Origin: Acidobacteriota bacterium
GTDB lineage: Bacteria > Acidobacteriota > Blastocatellia > UBA7656
Reading direction: 5' to 3'
Assembly: GCA_016201275.1 (NCBI GenBank)
Contig: JACQDB010000116.1
Location: 1-64,000 of the forward strand
Length of the DNA stretch: 64,000 nucleotides
A program made the position numbers and the translations under genes. Below the pieces are notes generated by a model, which was not told the origin of the DNA, did no database searches, and worked only from the letters and a program-made list of their open reading frames with translations. Below, piece after piece: positions 34,133 through 42,308 of the stretch. The first letter of the stretch is position 1. Each line of letters starts with the position of its first letter.

Positions 34133-34906
34133 ATGCGAATCGTTTTCCTAATTCTGCTGCTTGCCACTCTGGGCTTCAGCAGTTGCGACAGCAATACCAG
34201 CAATGCCAATCGGTCTCTTGCCAACAGCAATGCCAACGTACCCAATTTTACGCCGCCGGAAAAAATTAAAGCGACGGAAAATCCTGACCCGCATTTCAAA
34301 TCCTGTAATCCCTATTTCCCTTTGATTCCAGGTTCGCAGGCCGAATACACCTTGCAATATTCCAGCCCACTGGTTGCCGATGTGACGATCATCGTCAGCC
34401 AGATCGAAGAGAATGGCCGCAAGCTCTTCCTCGAAAAAACTCAGATTGTTGATAAAAGCGGGGGGCTATATAAAGACGAATTGACCGAACGGAAATATGC
34501 CTGCGATAACGGCAGAGTGCAGCTTCTCTCCGAAGAGGTGAACAATCGCACCGATAAAAGCGTCTCGAAAGTCACCACTCAATATCGCGATGTCGCGGTT
34601 TATATCGTTGATCCGGCGGCGCTGCTGAAAAAAGGCACGACGTGGTCTTACAATTTCACTCAGCAACTGCAAATGGGAACTGACCCGCCGATGACTACGG
34701 ATGCCGCGACCGTGAGTTTTGAAGCGGCGGGTGAAGAAGAGATCAAAGTGCCTGCCGGTACATTCAAGACCATTAAGGTAATCCGAAAAATCAAAAGCAC
34801 GGTGGTCTATGATTATTACGCTGCCGGAATCGGGCTGGTGAAACGCGCCAATCTGGAAGGCACCACCTGGGAGTTGAAATCCTATAGCGGTTTGCAACCG
34901 AAATAA
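34133..34906 (+). CDS. Lipoprotein of unknown function
   Basis: The 257-residue product has a lipoprotein signal with lipobox LGFSSC, then an Asn/Ser/Ala-rich linker (residues about 20-40). A beta-rich domain follows, opening NPYFPLIPGSQAEYTLQYSS and continuing through GTTWSYNF and VPAGTFKTIKVI. This pattern is seen in uncharacterised secreted proteins of Acidobacteria and Bacteroidetes. GAAAGGAATTTTTC gives the ribosome binding site. Function is unknown. Confidence 0.78.
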   Translation: MRIVFLILLLATLGFSSCDSNTSNANRSLANSNANVPNFTPPEKIKATENPDPHFKSCNPYFPLIPGSQAEYTLQYSSPLVADVTIIVSQIEENGRKLFLEKTQIVDKSGGLYKDELTERKYACDNGRVQLLSEEVNNRTDKSVSKVTTQYRDVAVYIVDPAALLKKGTTWSYNFTQQLQMGTDPPMTTDAATVSFEAAGEEEIKVPAGTFKTIKVIRKIKSTVVYDYYAAGIGLVKRANLEGTTWELKSYSGLQPK

Positions 34907-35035
34907 AAAGACCGAAGGCAAAAGGCAAACAGGAAAAGGCCAACGTCAACCAACGGTTGACCGCTGCCCTCGCGTTGCCGCAGAGCTGTATGGAACGGTG
35001 AACGCCGCACCCGTAAAAGGCGATTCGAGGTGGCG

Positions 35036-35434
35036 ATGAAGATGACGATTATTAATCCTGAAACGATGGGAATGCCCAGCGGCTATAGCAACGGCGTGTT
35101 AGTCGAAGGCGGTAAGCTGTTGTTTGTCGCCGGACAAATTGGCTGGGATCACGCGCAGCGCATCATCAGCGATGATTTCGTCGAGCAATTCGCGCTGGCG
35201 CTGGAAAATGTGTTAACCATCGTGCGCGCAGCCGGAGGCGAGGCGACCAGCATCGCACGTCTGTTGATCTTTGTCACCAATAAAAAAGCTTACACCGAAA
35301 ACCTCAAGCAGGTGGGCGCGGTGTATAGGCAATTGATGGGCAAACATTTTCCCGCCACCGCTTTGATAGAGGTCAGCGGCCTGGTTGAAGACCTTGCCCA
35401 AATTGAAATCGAAGCAATCGCGATGATTGGATAA
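35036..35434 (+). CDS. RidA family deaminase (YjgF/YER057c/UK114)
   Basis: The 132-residue protein has the RidA fold landmarks VEGGKLLFVAGQIGWD, FALALENVLTIVRAAGG, and FPATALIEVSGLVEDLAQIE with the conserved C-terminal Glu. RidA-type proteins hydrolyse reactive enamines or imines, and some are 2-aminomuconate deaminases in kynurenine or anthranilate breakdown. That role fits the cluster but is not proven. GAGG five bases before the ATG at 35036 favours this start over the GTG at 35030. A terminator-like hairpin follows. Confidence 0.87.
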   Translation: MKMTIINPETMGMPSGYSNGVLVEGGKLLFVAGQIGWDHAQRIISDDFVEQFALALENVLTIVRAAGGEATSIARLLIFVTNKKAYTENLKQVGAVYRQLMGKHFPATALIEVSGLVEDLAQIEIEAIAMIG

Positions 35435-35441
35435 GCGCGGC

Positions 35442-35467
35442 GGCAGGTTGAAATAACCTGCCTTTTT
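35442..35467 (+). terminator. Terminator or attenuator after the RidA gene
   Basis: An 8-bp stem (GGCAGGTT with AACCTGCC) with a five-base loop and a TTTTT tail lies eight bases after the stop. Confidence 0.8.
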
Positions 35468-35500
35468 CTTTGCTAAGACCGAAAGGTTTGAAAAGCTGTT

Positions 35501-36316
35501 ATGACTGCATCCTCAAATTTACCGCAGCCGAAAAGTTTTGCTTACGAAGAGCAAGGCGCTATAGCGGTGATTCGCTTCAATCGTCCGGAACGCCTGAACT
35601 CTTTGACCTTTGAAATCTACCGCGAATTGACCGACACCTTTGCGTTGCTGGAACAGCGCCAAGCGGTGCGCGTTGTCGTCATCACCGGCAGCGGTCGCGG
35701 CTTCTGTTCGGGCGGCGATGTCAACGATATCATTGGCGAATTGTTCCGCCGTGACATCGTTGGCTTGCTCGACTTCACACGCCTGACCTGTGCGCTGATA
35801 AAAAATATTCGCGGTCTGCACAAACCGGTGATTGCCTCTTTGAATGGCACGACAGCGGGGGCGGGGGCGGTCATCGCTTTGGCGGCGGATTTGCGAATCG
35901 CTGCCGAAAGCGCCAAGATTGCTTTTCTGTTCACCAAAGTCGGCTTGGCTGGCGCGGACATGGGCGCAGCCTTTTTGTTGCCCAGAGTCGTCGGCTTGAG
36001 CCGCGCCACCGAGATGCTGTATAGCGGCGATTTCATTAGCGCGGCGCAAGCGTTACACTTCGGTTTGTACAATCAGGTCGTAGCAATAGACGATTTGCAA
36101 GAGGCCACCATGAAGATGGCCGAGCGACTGGCGGCGGCTCCCGGGTTTGCTCTGGCGATGACCAAAGCGGCGCTCAATCGGGAGATGCACCTGAGTTTAG
36201 AGCAGGCGCTGGAAGCCGAAGCCGAAGCCCAGGCCATCTGTATGCTCAACCCTGATTTCAAAGAAGCGTATCAAGCGTTTGTCGAAAAGCGCTCCCCGAA
36301 TTTTAATCAAACATAG
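35501..36316 (+). CDS. Enoyl-CoA hydratase/isomerase family protein
   Basis: The 271-residue crotonase-fold protein contains IRFNRPERLNSLTFEIYREL, the oxyanion-hole region GRGFCSGGDVNDII near residue 70, and NGTTAGAGAVIALAADLRIA near 120. The position-specific catalytic Glu residues of classic hydratases are not obvious, so isomerase or ring-cleavage-type chemistry is possible. It lies 13 bp before the diiron protein gene, so the two are probably co-transcribed in a CoA-thioester pathway. Confidence 0.9.
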   Translation: MTASSNLPQPKSFAYEEQGAIAVIRFNRPERLNSLTFEIYRELTDTFALLEQRQAVRVVVITGSGRGFCSGGDVNDIIGELFRRDIVGLLDFTRLTCALIKNIRGLHKPVIASLNGTTAGAGAVIALAADLRIAAESAKIAFLFTKVGLAGADMGAAFLLPRVVGLSRATEMLYSGDFISAAQALHFGLYNQVVAIDDLQEATMKMAERLAAAPGFALAMTKAALNREMHLSLEQALEAEAEAQAICMLNPDFKEAYQAFVEKRSPNFNQT

Positions 36317-36328
36317 GAGTTTTCATTT

Positions 36329-37051
36329 ATGACCAGTCCGAAAACCATCGAGAGCAAAGACGAGATGACTCCCGAATATCGAGCGTTGGTCAAACAGTTG
36401 CTCGAAAGTCAGGGCTATAGGGAAGTGATGGCCGCCAATTTATTCGGTCACGCGATGAAGCACATTCCGACGCTGGCATATAAAAAACTGGTTGCCCATC
36501 AGTTGGAAGAAGAGTTGGAGCATTTTGAAGAAGCGGCGAAATTGTACCACGACGTGACCGGCAAGGATTTGCTCAATGCGGTGCAGAGCAAGATGGAGCG
36601 CGTGCCGTACCCGGAGAGTTGGACGGAGCTGGCGATGGCGCAATTTCTTTATGACCGCGCTGGTGAATTTCATCTGCGCGAATACCGCACTTGCAGCTTT
36701 GCGCCTTATGCGAGAATCGTCACCAAGATACTGGAAGAGGAAGAAGGTCACGAAGGCTTCGGCGAACAAGTGGTTCTCGAATTAGCAAAAGAGCCGAAAA
36801 ACCGGGCGATTTTGCAGACTTTATTTGAAAAGTGGCTGACCGTGGCGTTGCTGTCATTCGGCAGACCCGCGACCGAAGGCAATCGTTTCGCCATTGCTGC
36901 GGGCTTGAAGTCCCGCGACTCCGGCGCGGTGATGAACGATTTTATCAATGACATCAAAGCGACCATGACGGCCTGCGGTTTGCAGTTTCCCGAACGCGAC
37001 AAGATCGGCATAGCCATGCCCGATGATATTGATTTAAGCTTGCCTGCGTAA
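36329..37051 (+). CDS. PaaA/PaaC-like ferritin-fold protein (phenylacetate-CoA epoxidase family)
   Basis: The 240-residue helical protein has two ferritin-like motifs, HQLEEELEHFEEA near residue 55 and ILEEEEGHEGFGEQ near 138, which provide Glu and His for a diiron site. An earlier segment (GYREVMAANLFGHAM) supplies the first helix. Family members epoxidise ring-CoA thioesters or are structural partners. Reductase and ring-hydroxylating partners of the Paa type are not present here. TAGGAG is the ribosome binding site. It probably acts on an aromatic CoA ester made from anthranilate (inference). Confidence 0.82.
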   Translation: MTSPKTIESKDEMTPEYRALVKQLLESQGYREVMAANLFGHAMKHIPTLAYKKLVAHQLEEELEHFEEAAKLYHDVTGKDLLNAVQSKMERVPYPESWTELAMAQFLYDRAGEFHLREYRTCSFAPYARIVTKILEEEEGHEGFGEQVVLELAKEPKNRAILQTLFEKWLTVALLSFGRPATEGNRFAIAAGLKSRDSGAVMNDFINDIKATMTACGLQFPERDKIGIAMPDDIDLSLPA

Positions 37052-37076
37052 GAATTATTCGAGGGCAGATAAAAGT

Positions 37077-37574
37077 ATGGACGCAAAATTTCTTCGCGCC
37101 AATGAGCTTGGCATTCGACTGGAAATGGTCGGCGGATTGCCGATCTGGGAACCGCAGCCGATTTATAAACACCAGAAAGCCATAGATCGAATTCGCGCTA
37201 CCATAGAAAAAATCCCTACCTCGACGAGTAATGAAAATGAGGTTTGCGAGTGCGTTCATACATCGGATGTCTATATCAGTTTCCCCGATGGTTCGTTGAA
37301 GCGCCCGGATATTTCCATCTTTTGTAAAGAGCCGGAGGAAGAAGACGAAGCGATTACACTGGTTCCCGAAGCGGTGATTGAAATCCTCAGCAAAGGCTAT
37401 GAAGCGAAAGACCTGGAAATTGGTCCGCCTTTTTATTTGTCGCAGGGCGTCAAAGATATAGTGGTGTTTGATCCCTACACGCTTCTGGTTTTGCACGTCC
37501 GCAAAGATGCCGTGACTCGGCAAGTTTCGCCGGTCGAAATCACCCTTGAATGTGGCTGCAAATGCGTCGTTTGA
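37077..37574 (+). CDS. Uma2 family PD-(D/E)XK nuclease-like protein
   Basis: The 165-residue product has the Uma2 core: DVYISFPDGSLKRPDISIF with the Asp-rich turn near residue 75, and VPEAVIEILSKGYEAKDLE near 100-118 with the Glu-x-Lys-like end of the nuclease motif. Uma2 genes are abundant in some bacteria, with no settled function. Its position inside a metabolic operon is unusual and suggests insertion. It ends with two Cys (ECGCKCVV), which is atypical. Confidence 0.85.
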   Translation: MDAKFLRANELGIRLEMVGGLPIWEPQPIYKHQKAIDRIRATIEKIPTSTSNENEVCECVHTSDVYISFPDGSLKRPDISIFCKEPEEEDEAITLVPEAVIEILSKGYEAKDLEIGPPFYLSQGVKDIVVFDPYTLLVLHVRKDAVTRQVSPVEITLECGCKCVV

Positions 37575-37608
37575 TTCATTGAAGTAAAGGAAGAGCTTTC
37601 AAACTAAA

Positions 37609-38154
37609 ATGTCATCCGAAATATCAATCCAGCTAGAGCCAAATCGCAAAGTGAAGTTCAATCGCAAGCGGTTGCTGCTTGTAATTCTGGCTTGCATATT
37701 GATCCCTCCGGCGGTTTCTATCCTCGTTGTTTTATTTGTCATTCAACCGGTAAAAAATCAAAGCGGTGGGATGTCGCCAACGATTAACGATGGCGATAGA
37801 ATTCTACTCAGCAAGAGGATAGGGACGCTGAATCGAGGTGACATTATCGTTTTCTATTTTCCCTTGGAACCCAAATTAAGCTATGTGAAACGAATCGTTG
37901 GGTTGCCAGGGGAAGCGATTCGGATAGACGAAGCTGGCAAGGTTTTTATCAATGGCAGCCCGATTGAAGAGGCGTACCTGCATACAGAATTTTATCGCCA
38001 CCCCAGACCCGTAGATGAAGTGCTCATCAAGCCGGATTCCTACTTTGTTATGGGTGATAATCGTGATGGCTCGAATGACAGTCGCAGTTGGGGACAAGTT
38101 CCCAGATCACTGATTTATGGGAAATATCTCTGGCGTTATTGGGCGGCAAATTAA
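37609..38154 (+). CDS. lepB: Signal peptidase I
   Basis: The 181-residue protein has one N-terminal membrane helix (LLLVILACILIPPAVSILVV). The catalytic Ser is in GGMSPTINDGD, the catalytic Lys in YVKRIVGLPGEAIR, and box E is GDNRDGSNDSRSWG. It cleaves Sec signal peptides at the outer face of the membrane. It lies three bases upstream of the flavin oxidoreductase gene, so it is probably co-transcribed with the catabolic cluster. That location is odd for a housekeeping enzyme and suggests an extra copy. Confidence 0.9.
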   Translation: MSSEISIQLEPNRKVKFNRKRLLLVILACILIPPAVSILVVLFVIQPVKNQSGGMSPTINDGDRILLSKRIGTLNRGDIIVFYFPLEPKLSYVKRIVGLPGEAIRIDEAGKVFINGSPIEEAYLHTEFYRHPRPVDEVLIKPDSYFVMGDNRDGSNDSRSWGQVPRSLIYGKYLWRYWAAN

Positions 38155-38157
38155 ACG

Positions 38158-39603
38158 ATGAAACTCTTTGAGCCGATACAAATCAATTCGATGCGGCTGG
38201 AAAATCGCATCGTGCTTACCGCTATGGTCACGCGACTGTCGGGCGAAGATGGTTTCGTCAACCAAGACATACACGACCGCTACATACGTTTTGCCAAAGG
38301 TGAGCCGGGCTTGATCGTCGTTGAAGCGATGGCCGTGCATGGCGCAAAATCCGGCCCGCTTCTGCGTTTGTCCGCCGATGAATTTATTCCTCCTTTACGC
38401 GCCCTTGCTCGTGAAGTTCATGACCTCAGTCCGTCAAAAATCGTTCCGCAGATCATACACTTTTTGAAGATTGCGCGTTCCGGCTGGCGACAACGCATCA
38501 GCGACCTGAAGAAAGAAGAACTCCAAGCCATCGTCGAAAATTATGGCGCGGCAGCCCGGCGCGCACGCGAAGCCGAATTCGATGGCGTCGAACTTCACAT
38601 GGCGCACGCCTACACGATGTCGTCTTTTCTTTCGCGCATGAACAAACGCGCCGACGAGTACGGCAAAACGCTGGAGAACCGTATGCGCTTGATGAGCGAA
38701 GTCATCAACGCGGTTCGCACGCAAGTCGGCAAAGACTTTCCCATCGGCGTGCGTTTCGACGGCGAAGAGTGCATCAAGAACGGTTACACCACGGTTGATT
38801 CGTGCGAAATCGCTTTGCGAATGGCGGAGCTTGGCGTGGATTATATTTCGACTTCTGCCGGTGGAAAATTTGAAGACGCCATGCACAAACCGGGCGAGCC
38901 GCTTTATCCATACACAGGCTATTCGGGCGACCGTTGTATGCCCGGCGCTTCGTATCAGGACGGCGCGAATGTCTATATCGCCGACGCCATCAAGCACTAC
39001 ATCAATGCGAAGGGGTTTGCGACGCCTGTGGTGACGACCGGCAAAATCGTGCATTCCAATTTGGCGGAGTCCATCTTGCAGGAAGGCCGCGCCGATTTAA
39101 TCGGTATGGCGCGAGCGTTGTTGGCCGACCCCGACTGGCCGCGCAAGGTGCGCGAAGGCCGCGAAGATCAAGTGGTCAAATGCGTCTATGGCAACATCTG
39201 CAAAAACCTTGATGAGAATTTCAAGAAAGTGGTTTGCGTGTTGTGGCCTAAAGGCGAATTGCAAGCGCCGTTGTCGTATGACCGCGAAGCGCCGCGCTGG
39301 GCGGATGAAGGCGCAGAGCTTACGGCGCGTGAAATGATCGGGCAGATTTATCTGGAATGGAACGCCGCAACCGATAACGAAGCGATTTATGGATATGAAA
39401 TTTTTCGCCGTGAAGATGATGGCGACTATGCGCGGCTTCATGCGATTAAACGCACGCATTTTTATGATACGCAGGTAGTCGGTGGGCGCAGCTATTCCTA
39501 CTATGTTCAGGCTTATGATCTGGCGGGCAATCGTTCGGAAAAATCGAATGAAGCGACAGCGCAGTTATCGCGTTTGGAGGCGGCGACGAACACCGCATCA
39601 TAG
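38158..39603 (+). CDS. Old Yellow Enzyme family flavin oxidoreductase with C-terminal Fn3-like domain
   Basis: Residues 1-about 370 are an NADH:flavin oxidoreductase barrel (MKLFEPIQINSMRLENRIVL, DGVELHMAHAYTMSSFLSR, ADLIGMARALLADPDWPRK). The Fe-S motif of dienoyl-CoA reductases is only partly kept: Cys residues in KCVYGNICKN and VVCVLW. Residues about 390-475 resemble a fibronectin type III domain (LEWNAATDNEAIYGYEIFRR, YYVQAYDLAGNRSEKSNEA). No signal peptide is present. An Fn3 domain on a cytoplasmic OYE is unexpected. Related OYE domains reduce the ring in 2-aminobenzoyl-CoA and salicylyl-CoA pathways, which fits the cluster. Confidence 0.88.
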   Translation: MKLFEPIQINSMRLENRIVLTAMVTRLSGEDGFVNQDIHDRYIRFAKGEPGLIVVEAMAVHGAKSGPLLRLSADEFIPPLRALAREVHDLSPSKIVPQIIHFLKIARSGWRQRISDLKKEELQAIVENYGAAARRAREAEFDGVELHMAHAYTMSSFLSRMNKRADEYGKTLENRMRLMSEVINAVRTQVGKDFPIGVRFDGEECIKNGYTTVDSCEIALRMAELGVDYISTSAGGKFEDAMHKPGEPLYPYTGYSGDRCMPGASYQDGANVYIADAIKHYINAKGFATPVVTTGKIVHSNLAESILQEGRADLIGMARALLADPDWPRKVREGREDQVVKCVYGNICKNLDENFKKVVCVLWPKGELQAPLSYDREAPRWADEGAELTAREMIGQIYLEWNAATDNEAIYGYEIFRREDDGDYARLHAIKRTHFYDTQVVGGRSYSYYVQAYDLAGNRSEKSNEATAQLSRLEAATNTAS

Positions 39604-39636
39604 CGATGGAATTTGGAATCATACAGGAGTAATCGA

Positions 39637-40479
39637 ATGTCATTTGGTTTACCGTTAAATAAAAATAAAGAGGGCATCACCTACGGCGGCTACTTGAAAA
39701 TCAATCAGTTGATTAATCTGCAACAGTTGCAATCAGACCCGCCGCAACACGACGAGACGTTGTTCATCATCATTCATCAGGTTTATGAATTGTGGTTCAA
39801 GCAATTGCTGCATGAACTCGACGCCATCGTTACCAAACTCAATCAAGACGAGGTGCTGGGAGCGATTCGTCTGCTGCGCCGCTGCATAGAAATTCAACGA
39901 GTGCTGGTCAATCAAGTTGCGGTGCTGGAGACCATGACGCCTATGGATTTTCTCACCTTCCGCGATCACTTGATGCCGGCCAGCGGCTTTCAATCGTCGC
40001 AATTTCGTGAAGTCGAATTTGTTTGCGGTGTGAAGAGCGAAAGTTTCTTGCACAACTTTGCGGTGGATTCGCCAGAGTATGCGCGACTGCAACAGCGCTT
40101 CGACAGCCCTTCTATCAAAGAAGCGTTTTATGCTTTGTTGCAACGGCGCGGGTTCAATTTGCCCACGGCGTCAAAGCCGCCAGACCGCGCTTCGCATCAT
40201 CAAGTGTTGGGCGAATTGATCCGCATTTATCAGGAGGCCGAAAAGCATTATGATCTGTTTATGCTATCGGAAAGCCTGATTGAATTTGATGAGACCTTCA
40301 TCATCTGGCGCTTGCGTCATGTGAAGATGGCCGAACGCATGATTGGCAGCAAAACCGGAACCGGCGGCAGCGACGGCGTCGCCTATCTGCAATCCACCAC
40401 CGAGCAGAAATTCTTCCCAGACTTGTGGGAACTGCGAACCTATCTGAGCAACGCAACAGGCGGCTGCCCGGTGAAGTGA
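39637..40479 (+). CDS. kynA: Tryptophan 2,3-dioxygenase
   Basis: This haem dioxygenase opens the indole ring of L-tryptophan to N-formylkynurenine, the first step of the kynurenine pathway. Family signatures include TYGGYLKINQLINLQQLQSD, DETLFIIIHQVYELWFKQ, the haem-ligand region LRHVKMAERMIGSKTGTGGS, and the C-terminal FFPDLWELRTYL. Length (280 residues) is normal. The ATG at 39637 has CAGGAG upstream and is preferred over the TTG at 39613. Formamidase (kynB) is not found in the window. Confidence 0.95.
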   Translation: MSFGLPLNKNKEGITYGGYLKINQLINLQQLQSDPPQHDETLFIIIHQVYELWFKQLLHELDAIVTKLNQDEVLGAIRLLRRCIEIQRVLVNQVAVLETMTPMDFLTFRDHLMPASGFQSSQFREVEFVCGVKSESFLHNFAVDSPEYARLQQRFDSPSIKEAFYALLQRRGFNLPTASKPPDRASHHQVLGELIRIYQEAEKHYDLFMLSESLIEFDETFIIWRLRHVKMAERMIGSKTGTGGSDGVAYLQSTTEQKFFPDLWELRTYLSNATGGCPVK

Positions 40480-40540
40480 AGTAGGGGAGTGAGGGAGTAG
40501 GGGAGACAGGGAGAAAGGGAGTGAGGGAGTAAAAAGAAAA
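40471..40540 (+). repeat. Purine-rich degenerate tandem repeat
   Basis: Repeats of GGGAGT or GAGGGAGTAGG fill the gap after the dioxygenase stop. The strand is almost purely purine (GTAGGGGAGTGAGGGAGTAG and similar). Confidence 0.6.
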
Positions 40541-40562
40541 TGATTTATTGAGAGGGAGAACG

Positions 40563-41105
40563 ATGAAGAAGGCTCTAAAAATCATGTTGCTCATACTGGG
40601 TTTGCTTGCGGTCTATCCTATTGTTTGGATTGCCGCCAGCAAAGGCTATTTGGGTGAGATAGAATTTGGCTACTACGAAGAATTTAATATTGCAAAGCAC
40701 GCCATCGAAAATTCAGGGTGTGCAAAAATTGAAGATCAAATGGCCAACCCAGACCTAGAATTGGAAGAGATCAGTTTCGGACTCACCACATCAACAGGCC
40801 AAAAAATAAGAGTAGATTTCGATGCAAGCAACATGGATGTAAAACAGGTGTGTCATAAGCCGGATGGTTTGGCCGTTAGGTTCAGTGGCGACGCACAGGG
40901 GTTAGCTGCCCAGTCCTACAGCATCGAATTGCTTTCAAACCTTCTGAAAGGGAAGAATGTTAAAGTAACAAATCTAAAGGATGCCTTGTGTAATATGGAT
41001 GAACTGCAACAACTGTTTAAGGCTAATCGGACAAACAAGGATATTCCGCGAATATCTTTTTGGGATTCGCGAAAGCATTTGCACATTTTCTTTGAGGATG
41101 AATAA
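40563..41105 (+). CDS. Membrane-anchored protein of unknown function
   Basis: The 180-residue product has one N-terminal membrane segment (ALKIMLLILGLLAVYPIVWI) and a soluble domain (residues about 30-180) with two central cysteines (NSGCAKIED and KQVCHKPD) and one near the end (DALCNMDEL). GAGAGGGAG precedes the ATG at 40563. It lies between two kynurenine-pathway genes but has lower GC than they do and no obvious link to them. I do not recognise a family. Confidence 0.65.
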   Translation: MKKALKIMLLILGLLAVYPIVWIAASKGYLGEIEFGYYEEFNIAKHAIENSGCAKIEDQMANPDLELEEISFGLTTSTGQKIRVDFDASNMDVKQVCHKPDGLAVRFSGDAQGLAAQSYSIELLSNLLKGKNVKVTNLKDALCNMDELQQLFKANRTNKDIPRISFWDSRKHLHIFFEDE

Positions 41106-41117
41106 AGGAAAACCATC

Positions 41118-42296
41118 ATGGACGAATTATTAGAATGGCGCAAAGAGTTTCCTTCACTGGAAAACACGGTCTATTTTATTTCGCATTCGCTGGGCGCGAT
41201 GCCGCGTCGTACACGCGACCGCTTGAATGAATATGCCGATATGTGGACGACGCGCAGCATACGCGCCTGGGATGAAGGCTGGTGGGAGATGCCGCGTTCG
41301 GTGGGCAATCTCGTCGGCAAAATTATCGGCGCACCGGAAAACTCTGTGGTGATGCATCAGAATGTTTCCATCTGCCAATCACTGATTCTGTCGTGTCTGG
41401 ACTTTTCCGGCAGGCGCAACAAAATCGTTTCCGAGAGCATGAACTTTTCGTCGAACCTGTATATCTATCACGCTATGGAAAAACGCGGCGCAAGGTTTGT
41501 GACCGTGCCTTCCGATGATGGCATTACCATCAATCTGGAAAAGCTGCTCGCCGCGATTGATGAAGAAACTCTTTTGGTCAGTGTCTCGCACGTCTTGTTT
41601 CGCAGTTCGTTCATACAGGATTTGCGAGCGCTTGCCCAACGCGCTCACGAAGTCGGCGCGTTGATTGTCGCCGATGTCTATCAAGCTGCCGGAACCGTGC
41701 CGTTGAATGTCACGGAGTTGAATCTGGATTTTGCTACGGGAGGTTCGGTCAAGTGGTTGTGCGGCGGCCCCGGCGCGGGATATTTATATGTGCGCCCCGA
41801 TTTGTGGGCAACCCTTGAACCCGGCGCGACCGGCTGGCTGGCGCACAAACATCCTTTCGATTTCGTCGTCGGCCCTACCGAATATGCCGATGATATTTAT
41901 CGCTTCCTGAATGGTTCGCCGAATGTGCCAGGGCTGTACGCGGCGATGAGCGGCTACGAAATCATCAATGAAATCGGCGTCGAAAACATTCGCGCCAAAT
42001 CCATACGGCAAACCAACAAGCTGATTGAACTGGTCGAAGAAGCCGGATTCAAAATCAATTGCCCGCGCAATTCTAGCGTGCGCGGCGGCACCGTGGTGGT
42101 TGATGTGCCGAACGGGCAACCGGTGAGCAAAGAATTATTGCGCCGCGATTTTCTGGTGGATTACCGACCCGGCGCAGGCATACGCATGGCTCCGCATTTT
42201 TATACCAAAGACGAAGAGTTGGAACTCATCGTTCGAGAAATCAAAACGATATTGGAAACCAAAGCCTATGAACAACACAGCGTCGCGGCGCATTGA
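41118..42296 (+). CDS. kynU: Kynureninase-like PLP enzyme (aminotransferase class V)
   Basis: The 392-residue fold-type I PLP protein has the kynureninase-like start (FPSLENTVYFISHSLGAMPR), the PLP-Asp in VADVYQAAG, and the Schiff-base Lys at residue 212 in GGSVKWLCGGPG. Given the adjacent tryptophan dioxygenase, cleavage of kynurenine to anthranilate and alanine is likely. A cysteine-desulfurase-like relative cannot be excluded by eye. AGGAAAACC precedes the ATG. An alanine dehydrogenase gene at 46017 could use the alanine released (inference). Confidence 0.85.
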   Translation: MDELLEWRKEFPSLENTVYFISHSLGAMPRRTRDRLNEYADMWTTRSIRAWDEGWWEMPRSVGNLVGKIIGAPENSVVMHQNVSICQSLILSCLDFSGRRNKIVSESMNFSSNLYIYHAMEKRGARFVTVPSDDGITINLEKLLAAIDEETLLVSVSHVLFRSSFIQDLRALAQRAHEVGALIVADVYQAAGTVPLNVTELNLDFATGGSVKWLCGGPGAGYLYVRPDLWATLEPGATGWLAHKHPFDFVVGPTEYADDIYRFLNGSPNVPGLYAAMSGYEIINEIGVENIRAKSIRQTNKLIELVEEAGFKINCPRNSSVRGGTVVVDVPNGQPVSKELLRRDFLVDYRPGAGIRMAPHFYTKDEELELIVREIKTILETKAYEQHSVAAH

Positions 42297-42308
42297 GGAG
42301 AAGTAAAG

